NCBI RefSeq assembly: GCF_041435195.1
Contig: NZ_CP108106.1
Coordinates: 1,922,001 to 1,986,000 of the forward strand
Origin: Streptomyces sp. NBC_00224
GTDB lineage: Bacteria; Actinomycetota; Actinomycetes; Streptomycetales; Streptomycetaceae
Direction: 5' to 3'
DNA: 64,000 nt
Made by a program: the position numbers and the translations under genes. Shown here in pieces: positions 1-8,739 of the stretch. Each line of letters opens with the position of its first letter. Position 1 is the stretch's first letter. Below the pieces are notes generated by a model that saw only the letters and a list, made by a program, of their open reading frames with translations, was not told where the DNA came from and searched no databases.

Positions 1-1
1 C

Positions 2-2068
2 GCCGAGGCGGACCGCGGCTGGGCCTGGCAGATCCCGATCCTGGAACTGCCCCAGGCGCAGTTCGTCCTGATGTCGGCCACCCTCGGCGACATGTCGATG
101 TTCGAGAAGGACCTGACCCGGCGCACCGGCCGGGAGACCGCGGTGGTCCGCTCGGCGACCCGCCCGGTCCCGCTCTCGTACGAGTACGTCACCACGCCGA
201 TCACCGAGACGCTGACCGAGCTCCTGGAGACCAGGCAGTCGCCGGTCTACATCGTCCACTTCACCCAGGCGCAGGCGGTCGAGCGGGCACAGTCGCTCAT
301 GTCGATCAACATGTGTACGCGCGAGGAGAAGGACGCGATCGCGGAGCTGATCGGCAACTTCCGCTTCACCACCAAGTTCGGCCAGAACCTCTCCCGTTAT
401 GTACGCCACGGCATCGGCGTGCACCACGCGGGCATGCTGCCCAAGTACCGCCGTCTGGTGGAGAAGCTGGCGCAGGCGGGCCTGTTGAAGGTGATCTGCG
501 GTACGGACACCCTCGGCGTCGGCGTCAACGTCCCCATCCGCACGGTCCTGTTCACCGCACTCACCAAGTACGACGGCACCCGGGTGCGCACCCTGCGCGC
601 CCGCGAGTTCCACCAGATCGCGGGCCGGGCCGGGCGGGCCGGGTTCGACACCGCCGGGTTCGTGGTCGCCCAGGCGCCCGAGCACGTCATCGAGAACGAG
701 AAGGCGCTCGCCAAGGCGGGCGACGACCCGAAGAAGCGCCGCAAGGTGGTCCGCAAGAAGGCCCCCGAGGGCTTCGTCGCCTGGTCGGACTCCACCTTCG
801 AGAAGCTGATCGGCGCCGACCCCGAGCCGCTGACCTCGCGCTTCCGGGTCACCAACATCATGCTGCTCTCGGTGATCGCCCGGCCGGGCAACGCCTTCGA
901 GGCGATGCGCCACCTCTTGGAGGACAACCACGAGCCGCGCAAGGCGCAGCTGCGGCACATCCGCCGCGCCATCGCCATCTACCGCTCGCTGCTCGACGGC
1001 GGTGTGGTGGAGCAGCTGGACACCCCGGACGCCGAGGGCCGCACCATCCGGCTCACCGTCGACCTCCAGCAGGACTTCGCGCTCAACCAGCCGCTGTCCA
1101 CGTTCGCCCTGGCGGCCTTCGACCTGCTCGACCCCGAGTCGCCCTCGTACGCGCTGGACATGGTCTCGGTCGTCGAGTCGACGCTCGACGACCCGCGCCA
1201 GATCCTCGCCGCCATGCAGAACAAGGCGCGCGGCGAGGCCGTCGGCCAGATGAAGGCGGACGGCGTCGAGTACGAGGAGCGCATGGAGCGGCTCCAGGAC
1301 ATCTCGTACCCGAAGCCGCTGGAAGAGCTCCTCTGGCACGCGTACAACGTCTACAAGAAGTCGCACCCGTGGGTGGGCGACCACCCGGTCTCGCCGAAGT
1401 CCGTCATCCGTGACATGTACGAACGGGCGCTCACCTTCACGGAGTTCACCTCCTGGTACGAGCTGGCGCGCACCGAGGGCATCGTCCTGCGCTATCTGGC
1501 GGGCGCGTACAAGGCGCTCGACCACACCATCCCGGACGACCTCAAGACCGAGGACCTTCAGGACCTGATCGCCTGGCTCGGCGAGATGGTCCGCCAGGTC
1601 GACTCCAGCCTGCTCGACGAGTGGGAGCAGCTCGCCAACCCGGAGATCGAGACCGCCGAGCAGGCCCAGGAGAAGGCCGACGAGGTCAAGCCGGTCACCG
1701 CGAACGCCCGCGCCTTCCGCGTGCTGGTCCGCAACGCGATGTTCCGCCGGGTGGAGCTGGCCGCGCTCGACAACATGGCCGAGCTGGGCACGATGGACGC
1801 CGAGTCGGGCTGGGACGCGGACGCCTGGGGCGAGGCGATGGACAAGTACTGGGACGAGTACGAGGACCTGGGCACCGGCCCGGACGCGCGCGGACCCAAG
1901 CTGCTGCAAATCGAGGAGGACCCGGCGCACGGCCTGTGGCGCGTCCGGCAGACCTTCGCCGACCCGAACGGCGACCATGGCTGGGGCATCAGCGCGGAGG
2001 TCGATCTGGCGGCCTCCGACGAAGAGGGTCGCGCGGTGGTGCGCGTCACCGACGTCGGCGAGCTCTGA
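2..2068 (+). CDS. DEAD/DEAH-box helicase, SKI2/HelY type (5' end outside window)
   Basis: The open frame runs in from the left edge, so the N-terminal ATPase motifs are missing. The visible part begins just before the SAT motif (MSATLG, about residue 24 of the visible part) and contains helicase motif VI as HQIAGRAGRAGF near residue 204. The remainder is the long alpha-helical C-terminal region of SKI2/Mtr4-like helicases, with a DSHCT-type end. Such proteins unwind RNA or DNA with ATP in the cytoplasm; actinobacterial members are usually about 900 residues, which fits 688 visible residues plus the missing part. A thioesterase gene follows 28 bases downstream on the same strand. The family is clear; the substrate in this organism is not. 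Confidence 0.88.
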   Translation, partial: AEADRGWAWQIPILELPQAQFVLMSATLGDMSMFEKDLTRRTGRETAVVRSATRPVPLSYEYVTTPITETLTELLETRQSPVYIVHFTQAQAVERAQSLMSINMCTREEKDAIAELIGNFRFTTKFGQNLSRYVRHGIGVHHAGMLPKYRRLVEKLAQAGLLKVICGTDTLGVGVNVPIRTVLFTALTKYDGTRVRTLRAREFHQIAGRAGRAGFDTAGFVVAQAPEHVIENEKALAKAGDDPKKRRKVVRKKAPEGFVAWSDSTFEKLIGADPEPLTSRFRVTNIMLLSVIARPGNAFEAMRHLLEDNHEPRKAQLRHIRRAIAIYRSLLDGGVVEQLDTPDAEGRTIRLTVDLQQDFALNQPLSTFALAAFDLLDPESPSYALDMVSVVESTLDDPRQILAAMQNKARGEAVGQMKADGVEYEERMERLQDISYPKPLEELLWHAYNVYKKSHPWVGDHPVSPKSVIRDMYERALTFTEFTSWYELARTEGIVLRYLAGAYKALDHTIPDDLKTEDLQDLIAWLGEMVRQVDSSLLDEWEQLANPEIETAEQAQEKADEVKPVTANARAFRVLVRNAMFRRVELAALDNMAELGTMDAESGWDADAWGEAMDKYWDEYEDLGTGPDARGPKLLQIEEDPAHGLWRVRQTFADPNGDHGWGISAEVDLAASDEEGRAVVRVTDVGEL

Positions 2069-2096
2069 CCCCCGCCCCCGAGAGGACCGCGACGAC

Positions 2097-2975
2097 ATGA
2101 CCAACCCCGCCGAAAGACTCGTCGATCTGCTCGACCTGGAGCAGATCGAGGTGGACATCTTCCGCGGCCGCAGCCCGCAGGAGTCCCTCCAGCGCGTCTT
2201 CGGCGGCCAGGTGGCCGGCCAGGCGCTGGTGGCGGCCGGGCGCACCACGGACGGTGAGCGCCCGGTGCACTCGCTGCACGCCTACTTCCTGCGCCCGGGC
2301 CGCCCCGGCGTCCCGATCGTCTACCAGGTCGAGCGGGTGCGGGACGGCCGGTCGTTCACCACCCGCCGGGTCACCGCGGTCCAGCAGGGCCGCACGATCT
2401 TCAATCTGACGGCGTCCTTCCACCAGCCGGAGCCGGGCAGCATCGAGCACCAGCTGCCGCCGCGCCTGGACTTCCCGGAGCCGGAGTCGCTGCCGACGGT
2501 CGCGGACGAGATCCGCGAGCACCTGGGCACCCTGCCGGAGGCCCTGGAGCGGATGGCGCGCCGCCAGCCCTTCGACATCCGGTACGTGGACCGGCTGCGC
2601 TGGACGCCGGACGAGATCAAGGACGCGGACCCGCGCAGCGCGGTGTGGATGCGCGCGGTCGGCCCGCTGGGCGACGACCCGCTGGTGCACACCTGCGCGC
2701 TGACGTACGCGTCCGACATGACGCTGCTCGACGCGGTCCGCATCCCGGTGGAGCCGCTGTGGGGTCCCCGGGGCTTCGACATGGCCTCGCTCGACCACGC
2801 GATGTGGTTCCACCGGCCGTTCCGGACCGACGAGTGGTTCCTGTACGACCAGGAGTCCCCCATCGCGACCGGCGGCCGGGGCCTGGCCCGCGGCCGCATC
2901 TACGACCGCGAGGGCCGGCTGCTGGTGTCCGTGGTCCAGGAGGGCCTGTTCCGCCCGCTGCCGGCCCGCGACTGA
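2097..2975 (+). CDS. tesB: Acyl-CoA thioesterase II (TesB family)
   Basis: The 292-residue protein is a double hot-dog thioesterase that hydrolyses acyl-CoA to free acid and CoA in the cytoplasm. Recognisable parts are the N-terminal FGGQVAGQAL segment, the HSLHAYFLRPG strand, and the C-terminal SLDHAMWFHRPFR active-site segment typical of TesB. The length matches the family (about 285-300). The frame is open further upstream, but that stretch overlaps the helicase; the ATG at 2097 lies 28 bases after the helicase stop and starts the usual sequence, so I chose it. Only a weak Shine-Dalgarno (GAGAGGA) is present. It may be co-transcribed with the helicase, and fatty-acid genes lie nearby. Confidence 0.9.
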   Translation: MTNPAERLVDLLDLEQIEVDIFRGRSPQESLQRVFGGQVAGQALVAAGRTTDGERPVHSLHAYFLRPGRPGVPIVYQVERVRDGRSFTTRRVTAVQQGRTIFNLTASFHQPEPGSIEHQLPPRLDFPEPESLPTVADEIREHLGTLPEALERMARRQPFDIRYVDRLRWTPDEIKDADPRSAVWMRAVGPLGDDPLVHTCALTYASDMTLLDAVRIPVEPLWGPRGFDMASLDHAMWFHRPFRTDEWFLYDQESPIATGGRGLARGRIYDREGRLLVSVVQEGLFRPLPARD

Positions 2976-3006
2976 CCGGTCAATCCCTGTTACGAGGAGT
3001 CTGTTG

Positions 3007-3495
<489 letters not shown>

Positions 3496-3514
3496 TCCAC
3501 CGGAGAGACAGCGC

Positions 3515-3545
3515 GGCTCCGTTCCCGCCACACGGGAACGGAGCC
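3515..3545. terminator. Bidirectional hairpin between convergent genes
   Basis: A perfect 13-bp stem (GGCTCCGTTCCCG / CGGGAACGGAGCC) with a 5-base loop sits between the convergent peroxidase and acyl-CoA dehydrogenase genes. An outer inverted repeat (TCCACCGG ... CCGGTGGA, about 3496-3563) encloses it. No T-run follows, as is usual in Streptomyces. Confidence 0.8.
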
Positions 3546-3565
3546 GGTCTCCTGGCCGGTGGAGG

Positions 3566-4795
3566 CTAACGGATCGGCATGCCCGAGAGCGTGCGGGCGA
3601 TCACCAGGCGCTGGATCTCGCTGGTCCCCTCGAAGATCGTGTAGATGGCCGCATCGCGGTGCATGCGCTCCACCGGGTACTCGCGGGTGTAGCCGTTGCC
3701 GCCGAGGATCTGGATCGCCTGCCCGGTGACCTTCTTCGCGGTCTCGCTCGCGAACAGCTTGGACATCGAGCCCTCGGCGGAGGTGAAGGGCCGGCCCGCC
3801 GTGGCCATCCAGGAGGCGCGCCACACCAGCAGCCGGGCCGCGTCGATCTGCGTACGCATGTCGGCGAGCTGGAAAGCGACGCCCTGGTTGTCGATGATCG
3901 GGCGGCCGAACTGCTCGCGGCCCTTGGCGTATTCGAGTGCGTAGTCGTAAGCGGCGCGGGCCGTGCCGACCGCCATGGCGCCGACGGCCGGGCGGGAGGC
4001 CTCGAAGGTGGCCATGGCGGCGTTCTTCACGCGCTCACCGCCGCCCGCCCTCGCCTTCTCGTGGGCCCGGGCGAGCCGCTCGTCGAGCTTCTCCTTGCCG
4101 CCGAGCAGGCAGTGCCCGGGCACGCGGACGTCTTCGAGCACGACCTCGGCGGTGTGCGAGGCGCGGATGCCGTGCTTCTTGAACTTCTGGCCCTGGGACA
4201 GGCCGGGGGTGCCGGGCGGCACGATGAAGGAGGCATGCCCCTTGGAGCCGAGCTCCGGGTCGACGACCGCGACGACGACGTGCACATTGGCGATGCCGCC
4301 GTTGGTGGCCCAGGTCTTGGTGCCGTTGAGGACCCACTCGTCCTTGGCCTCGTCGTACACGGCCCTGGTCCGCATGGAGGCGACGTCGGAGCCCGCGTCC
4401 GGCTCGGAGGAGCAGAAGGCGGCTACCTTCACGTCGTCCACGTCGCCGTACATCTGCGGTATCCAGGTGCCGATCTGCTCCTCGGTGCCGTTGGCGAGGA
4501 CGCCGACGGCGGCGAGGCCGGTCCCGACGATCGACAGGGCGATGCCCGCGTCGCCCCAGAACAGCTCCTCCATGGCGACCGGGATGCCGAGACCGGTCGG
4601 GTCGAAGAACTGTTGGGCGTAGAAGTCCAGGGAGTAGATTCCGACCTTGGCGGCTTCCTGGATCACCGGCCAGGGGGTCTCCTCGCGCTCGTCCCACTCC
4701 GCGGCGGCGGGCCTGATGACGTCCTTCGCAAAGCCGTGCAACCAGTCCCTGACCTGCTTCTGGTCGTCATTGAGTTCCATCGTGAACTCGGCCAT
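3566..4795 (-). CDS. Acyl-CoA dehydrogenase
   Basis: The 409-residue flavoprotein oxidises acyl-CoA thioesters to trans-2-enoyl-CoA. Visible signatures are [13 protein letters not shown] (substrate/FAD loop), [20 protein letters not shown], and the C-terminal [15 protein letters not shown] block. The length and motif order are standard for a full-length enzyme. The ATG at 4795 is preceded on the minus strand by GGAGGGG at good spacing. It is divergent from a TetR-type regulator at 5010 and the shared promoter holds palindromes, so repression by that regulator is likely. The exact chain-length or branched-chain substrate cannot be told from sequence. Confidence 0.93.
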   Translation of the reverse strand: MAEFTMELNDDQKQVRDWLHGFAKDVIRPAAAEWDEREETPWPVIQEAAKVGIYSLDFYAQQFFDPTGLGIPVAMEELFWGDAGIALSIVGTGLAAVGVLANGTEEQIGTWIPQMYGDVDDVKVAAFCSSEPDAGSDVASMRTRAVYDEAKDEWVLNGTKTWATNGGIANVHVVVAVVDPELGSKGHASFIVPPGTPGLSQGQKFKKHGIRASHTAEVVLEDVRVPGHCLLGGKEKLDERLARAHEKARAGGGERVKNAAMATFEASRPAVGAMAVGTARAAYDYALEYAKGREQFGRPIIDNQGVAFQLADMRTQIDAARLLVWRASWMATAGRPFTSAEGSMSKLFASETAKKVTGQAIQILGGNGYTREYPVERMHRDAAIYTIFEGTSEIQRLVIARTLSGMPIR

Positions 4796-4829
4796 GTCCC
4801 CTCCACCACTTCCCGTGCCACAGACAAGC

Positions 4830-4867
4830 GTTACTTGCGGTAACGGCAGTATGTTACTGGCCGGTAG
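4830..4867. promoter_or_regulatory. Candidate TetR operator: GTTAC-N5-GTAAC plus second half-site
   Basis: GTTAC at 4830-4834 and GTAAC at 4840-4844 form a 15-bp palindrome, and a second GTTACT starts at 4853. They lie 35-70 bases upstream of the acyl-CoA dehydrogenase start and in the region shared with the divergent TetR gene. Assignment as the TetR site is inference from position and symmetry. Confidence 0.6.
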
Positions 4868-4913
4868 AGCCTGTCAACCGACCAGCGGCCGATCAGCGCG
4901 GGACCTGGCCGGA

Positions 4914-4971
4914 GTGTTACGTTGCGCAGGCATTCCGGATGGCGGAACACGTCGGCGGAACCGCGTAACAC
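4914..4971. promoter_or_regulatory. Widely spaced inverted repeat upstream of tetR
   Basis: GTGTTACG (4914-4921) and its exact complement CGTAACAC (4964-4971) flank 42 bases in the divergent promoter region and share the GTTAC core with the palindrome at 4830. This could be a second operator or a pair of half-sites allowing loop formation. Confidence 0.45.
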
Positions 4972-5009
4972 GTAAGACGCTGTACGAGTACGGGCGGGGA
5001 GACGAAGCC

Positions 5010-5660
5010 ATGGAGACCACACACCAGGCCGAGCAGCAGCGGACGTCGGCCGAGAGCCGTCGGCGGGAACTGCTGGAGGCGGCGGACCGGGTGGTGCTCC
5101 GGGACGGCCCCAAGGCATCGATGAACGCGATCGCCGCCGAGGCCGGGATCACCAAGCCGATCCTGTACCGGCACTTCGGGGACAAGGGCGGGCTGTACCG
5201 GGCGCTGGCGCAGCGCCACACGGACGCGCTGCTCGCCGCGCTGCGGGCGGCGCTGGACGCTCCCGCGGAGCGCCGCGAGCGCGTCGAGGCCACGCTGGAG
5301 ACGTACCTCGTGGCGATCGAGGCGCGGCCCCAGGTGTACCGCTTCCTGATGCACCCCGCGGAGGAGACCAGCGGCGGCGAGCACGCCGGGTTCGACGTGG
5401 GCCGCCACTCCGCGCCGCTGCTGCGGCGGATGGGCGAGGAGCTGGGCATCGTGATCGCCGAGCGGATCGACCTGGGGCCCGGGAGCGAGGCGCTGGCGCG
5501 GGTGTGGGGCCACGGGATCGTCGGCATGATGCACGCGGCGGGCGACTGGTGGCTGGGCGAACGCCCCTGCTCCCGCACGGAGTTGGTACGCGGCCTGGCG
5601 GACCTGCTGTGGGGCCGCCTGGCAGCGGCGGCGGACCGGGTGGGCGGGCCGGGGTTCTGA
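5010..5660 (+). CDS. TetR family transcriptional regulator
   Basis: The 216-residue protein has a TetR N-terminal helix-turn-helix: AADRVVLRDGPKASMNAIAAEAG followed by the recognition-helix region ITKPILYRHFGDKGGLYRAL (about residues 28-70). The C-terminal half is the ligand-sensing domain with the AETR/YcdC-like region. The ATG at 5010 was chosen because it begins the normal short N-terminal arm; the frame is open upstream but runs through the divergent promoter. It is transcribed away from the acyl-CoA dehydrogenase, and the GTTAC/GTAAC palindromes between them are the likely binding sites. The ligand is probably an acyl-CoA by analogy with such pairs, but this is inference. Confidence 0.88.
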   Translation: METTHQAEQQRTSAESRRRELLEAADRVVLRDGPKASMNAIAAEAGITKPILYRHFGDKGGLYRALAQRHTDALLAALRAALDAPAERRERVEATLETYLVAIEARPQVYRFLMHPAEETSGGEHAGFDVGRHSAPLLRRMGEELGIVIAERIDLGPGSEALARVWGHGIVGMMHAAGDWWLGERPCSRTELVRGLADLLWGRLAAAADRVGGPGF

Positions 5661-5725
5661 CACCGGTTTCGTCTGCGGGCCGGTGGGGGCTGGTCGCGCA
5701 GTTCCCCGCGCCCCTTAGGTAACTC

Positions 5726-5860
5726 CAGCCCCTCCGGCGTGCGAGGAGCGGGGCCCGGGCACATTCAGCCCCTCCGGCGTTTGAGGAGCGGGGTCCGGGG
5801 CGGAGCCCCGAAGCGGGGTGCAGGGGGCGCAGCCCCCGCAACGGGGGTCCGGGGGCAACG
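5726..5860. repeat. Streptomyces-type dispersed intergenic repeat, two tandem cores plus hairpins
   Basis: Two copies of CAGCCCCTCCGGCG(T/TTT)GAGGAGCGGGG-like sequence (about 5726-5757 and 5766-5794) are followed by stacked GC hairpins, including GGGGC-gga-GCCCC (5797-5809) and CAGGGGGCGCAGCCCCC. The same element, slightly diverged, occurs inside the urease operon at 16192-16259. It fills the 240-base space between the convergent tetR and def genes and probably acts as a terminator. Confidence 0.75.
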
Positions 5861-5902
5861 CCCCCCCGAAACCACCTCCACCCCCACCCACCCCCGGAGG
5901 GT

Positions 5903-6472
5903 TTAGGGAAGGGGCGGGGTGGGGCAATCCCCCCGCCCACCCCACGGCGCTCGCCGCACCGCCCTCCCCAGCCGCGCCTTCCGCCACCCCGTCAAGCGAT
6001 CCGGATACACCACCCCCTCCAGGTGGTCCATCTCGTGCTGGAGGCACCGCGCGAAGAACCCCGTGCCGGACACCCGCACCACCGCGCCCGACACCGTCAG
6101 GCCCTCCACCACCGCCTCGTCGTACCGCTCCGTCCCCGCCTCCAGACCCGGCAGGGACAGACAGCCCTCGGGGCCGCGGAGCAGCAGGCCTTCGGCCGAC
6201 ACCAGACGGGGGTTGACGAGGTGTCCGAGGTGGCGGACGTCCTCGTCGTCGGGGCAGTCGTAGACGAACACCCGCAGCCCCACGCCGATCTGATTGGCCG
6301 CGAGCCCCACCCCCCGCGCCGCGTACATCGTCGCGAAGAGGTCCTCGACCAGCCGGCCGAGGGACGGACCGAAGTCGGTGACGGGCTCACAGGGGGCATG
6401 CAGGGCCGGGTCGCCGAGGAGAGACATCTCTCGTACGGAGCCGGAACTGCCGGGAATGGGACGGTGACGCAT
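5903..6472 (-). CDS. def: Peptide deformylase
   Basis: The 189-residue metalloenzyme removes the N-formyl group from nascent proteins. All three motifs are present: GVGLAANQ (54-61), EGCLS (102-106, metal-ligand cysteine 104) and QHEMDH (145-150, the two histidine ligands and catalytic glutamate). The ATG at 6472 gives a usual family length; a start at 6427 (MSLLG) is also possible, while the longer frame to 6574 would run over the murT promoter. The C-terminus carries a basic, proline-rich extension (about residues 160-189). Divergent from murT. Streptomyces carry several deformylases, so this is one paralogue. Confidence 0.93.
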   Translation of the reverse strand: MRHRPIPGSSGSVREMSLLGDPALHAPCEPVTDFGPSLGRLVEDLFATMYAARGVGLAANQIGVGLRVFVYDCPDDEDVRHLGHLVNPRLVSAEGLLLRGPEGCLSLPGLEAGTERYDEAVVEGLTVSGAVVRVSGTGFFARCLQHEMDHLEGVVYPDRLTGWRKARLGRAVRRAPWGGRGDCPTPPLP

Positions 6473-6524
6473 GGCCGTAAGCGTACGGTCCAGGGGGTCC
6501 GTGGCCGCGCCGGTGGTGGCGCGG

Positions 6525-6554
6525 TTCGGGCCGCTGTCCGGATCTCGATAGGCT
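6525..6554 (+). promoter_or_regulatory. Candidate promoter of murT-gatD
   Basis: TTCGGG (6525-6530) and TAGGCT (6549-6554) are separated by 18 bases and lie 35 bases before the murT start. The -10 box fits the housekeeping pattern; the -35 box is poor. Confidence 0.4.
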
Positions 6555-6589
6555 GAGGTCCGACCCAGGCGCAAGGAGGATCAAGGACG

Positions 6590-7828
6590 ATGGCAGGCAA
6601 CGCGGAGCCGCTGTCACCGCGGGCCAAGCTCGCCGTGACGGCGGGCAAGGCCGCTGCGGCGGTGTCGCGCGCAGCGGGGCGGGGCAGTGGATCGGTGATC
6701 GGCGGCCGGGTGGCGCTCAAGCTGGACCCCGATCTGCTGGGGCGGCTGGCGACCCACCTGGACGTGGTCCTGGTCTCGGCGACGAACGGCAAGACGACGA
6801 CGACCCGGCTCATCGCCGAGGCGCTGCGGGCCAGTGGCCCGGTGGTGTCCAACGCGCTGGGCGCCAACATGCCCGCGGGCATCACCTCGGCGCTGGCGGG
6901 CGGCTCGGACGCCCGCTTCGGCGTGATCGAGGTGGACGAGAAGTACCTCTCCGGTGTCGCGCGCGATGTGACGCCCAAGGCGATCGCACTGCTCAACCTG
7001 AGCCGCGACCAGCTCGACCGGGCCGCCGAGACCCGGATGCTCGCCGAGAAGTGGCGCGAGGGGCTTCAGGGCACCAAGGCCGTGGTGATCGCCAACGCCG
7101 ACGACCCGCTGGTCGTGTGGGCCGCCTCCTCCTCCCCCAACGTGGTGTGGGTGGCGGCGGGCCAGGAGTGGAAGGACGACGCCTGGTCGTGCCCCGCCTG
7201 CGGCGGTGTGATGCAGCGCCCGGGCGACGACTGGTTCTGCGGTGAGTGCGGCTTCCGCCGCCCCGCCCCGAGCTGGGTGCTCAGCGGCGACTACGTCCTG
7301 GACCCGCACGGTTCGGCCTGGCCGATCCACCTCCAGCTGCCCGGCCGCGCCAACAAGGCCAACGCCGCCACCTCCGCCGCGGTCGCCGCGGTCTTCGGGG
7401 TGCCGCCGCAGGTCGCCCTGGAGCGGATGTACCAGGTGCAGGCGGTCGCGGGGCGCTACGACGTGGTCTCCTTCCAGGGACGCGAGCTGCGGCTGCTGCT
7501 CGCCAAGAACCCGGCGGGCTGGCTCGAAACGTTTTCCCTCATCGACCCGCCGCCCACGCCGGTGATCCTCGCCGTCAACGCCCGCGGCGCCGACGGCACG
7601 GACACCTCGTGGCTGTGGGACGTCGACTACACCCGGCTCGCCGGTCACCCGATCTTCGTGATCGGCGACCGCAAGCTGGACCTGGCGGTCCGCCTGGAGG
7701 TCGCGAACCTGGACTTCCGGGTCTGCGAGAGCCTGGCGGAGTGCGTACAGCTCGCGCCGCCCGGCCAGATCGAGCTGATCGCCAACTACACCGCCTTCCA
7801 GGACGTGCGCCGCACGGTCGGCAACTGA
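6590..7828 (+). CDS. murT: Lipid II isoglutaminyl synthase (glutamine-hydrolysing), subunit MurT
   Basis: MurT, with GatD, amidates the D-glutamate of the peptidoglycan stem peptide on lipid II. The 412-residue protein has a Mur-ligase core with the ATP loop SATNGKTTTTRL (about residue 62 on) and a zinc ribbon inserted between domains with cysteines 201, 204, 217 and 220 (CPAC ... CGEC). The C-terminal DUF1727 region includes the RYDVVSFQGRELRLLLAKNP stretch. AAGGAGGA (6573-6580) precedes the ATG. gatD follows 23 bases downstream, the standard two-gene operon, and def is divergent. Confidence 0.96.
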   Translation: MAGNAEPLSPRAKLAVTAGKAAAAVSRAAGRGSGSVIGGRVALKLDPDLLGRLATHLDVVLVSATNGKTTTTRLIAEALRASGPVVSNALGANMPAGITSALAGGSDARFGVIEVDEKYLSGVARDVTPKAIALLNLSRDQLDRAAETRMLAEKWREGLQGTKAVVIANADDPLVVWAASSSPNVVWVAAGQEWKDDAWSCPACGGVMQRPGDDWFCGECGFRRPAPSWVLSGDYVLDPHGSAWPIHLQLPGRANKANAATSAAVAAVFGVPPQVALERMYQVQAVAGRYDVVSFQGRELRLLLAKNPAGWLETFSLIDPPPTPVILAVNARGADGTDTSWLWDVDYTRLAGHPIFVIGDRKLDLAVRLEVANLDFRVCESLAECVQLAPPGQIELIANYTAFQDVRRTVGN

Positions 7829-7851
7829 GACCCCCTAAGGAGCAAGCGAGC

Positions 7852-8580
7852 ATGAGCGACAACAGCCTGCGCCTCGTGTGGGTCTACCCCGACCTGCTGA
7901 GCACGTACGGCGACCAGGGCAACGCGCTGGTCGTGGAGCGCCGGGCCCGCCAGCGCGGCCTCGACGTGGCCCGTCTCGACGTCCGCAGCGACCAGCCGGT
8001 GCCGTCGTCGGGCGACATCTATCTGATCGGCGGCGGCGAGGACCGGCCGCAGCGGCTCGCGGCCGAGCGGCTGCGCCGCGACGGCGGCCTGCAGCGCGCC
8101 GCCGCCAACGGCGCGATCATCTTCTCGGTCTGCGCCGGGTACCAGATCCTGGGCCACGAGTTCATCAACGACCTCGGCGAGCGCGAGCCGGGCCTCGGCC
8201 TGCTCGACGTGGTCTCCACCCGGGGCGAGGGCGAGCGCTGCGTCGGCGACGTGCTGGGCGACATCGACGAGCGGCTCGGCCTGCCGCAGTTGACCGGTTT
8301 CGAGAACCACCAGGGCGTCACACACCTGGGCCCCACGGCCCGCCCGTTCGCCCGGGTCCGCCTGGGCCGGGGCAACGGCACCGGCGACGGCACCGAGGGC
8401 GCGTACAACGAGACGGTCTTCGGCACGTACATGCACGGTCCCGTGCTCGCGCGGAACCCGCAGATCGCGGACCTGCTGCTGAAGCTGGCCCTCGATGTGA
8501 ACGCGCTGCCGCCGACCGACGACCGCTGGTACGAGGCGCTGCGCGCCGAGCGCATCGCCTCGGCGACCCAGCCCGCCTGA
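7852..8580 (+). CDS. gatD: Lipid II isoglutaminyl synthase, glutamine amidotransferase subunit GatD
   Basis: GatD releases ammonia from glutamine for MurT. The 242-residue class I amidotransferase shows YPDLLSTYGDQGNALV at the N-terminus, the nucleophile Cys94 in FSVCAGYQILG, and the catalytic His195 in FGTYMHGPVL. These positions match characterised GatD proteins and, as in that group, no separate glutamate of the classical triad is evident. CTAAGGAGC lies before the ATG at 7852. A strong hairpin at 8651-8682 ends the operon. Confidence 0.96.
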   Translation: MSDNSLRLVWVYPDLLSTYGDQGNALVVERRARQRGLDVARLDVRSDQPVPSSGDIYLIGGGEDRPQRLAAERLRRDGGLQRAAANGAIIFSVCAGYQILGHEFINDLGEREPGLGLLDVVSTRGEGERCVGDVLGDIDERLGLPQLTGFENHQGVTHLGPTARPFARVRLGRGNGTGDGTEGAYNETVFGTYMHGPVLARNPQIADLLLKLALDVNALPPTDDRWYEALRAERIASATQPA

Positions 8581-8621
8581 CCCGGGCTCAGCCCCGGAAG
8601 ACGGCGTTCGTACTTTCGTCT

Positions 8622-8642
8622 GACGTCCATCAGTCGGACGTC
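8622..8642. promoter_or_regulatory. Inverted repeat GACGTCC-N7-GGACGTC upstream of pfkA
   Basis: A perfect 7-bp palindrome with a 7-base spacer lies 98-118 bases before pfkA and just before the gatD terminator; CGTCTGA also occurs on both sides. It may be an operator for pfkA or an additional stem of the terminator. Confidence 0.4.
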
Positions 8643-8650
8643 TGATTCGG

Positions 8651-8682
8651 CCCCGCCACCCTGCGCCGGTAGGGTGGCGGGG
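8651..8682 (+). terminator. Strong hairpin downstream of gatD
   Basis: Perfect 12-bp stem CCCCGCCACCCT / AGGGTGGCGGGG with an 8-base loop. It sits 70 bases after gatD and 58 bases before pfkA, so it separates the two transcription units unless pfkA is transcribed from further upstream. Confidence 0.75.
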
Positions 8683-8739
8683 ATCCAACCGGACGACGTG
8701 GTCCGGTCGTCGGCCCACGTTGCAAAGGTTTTCCGGGCA

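Noticed and set aside
5660..5902. Short proline-rich ORFs between tetR and def
   Set aside because: They are made of the dispersed GC repeat and hairpins and have no ribosome site.
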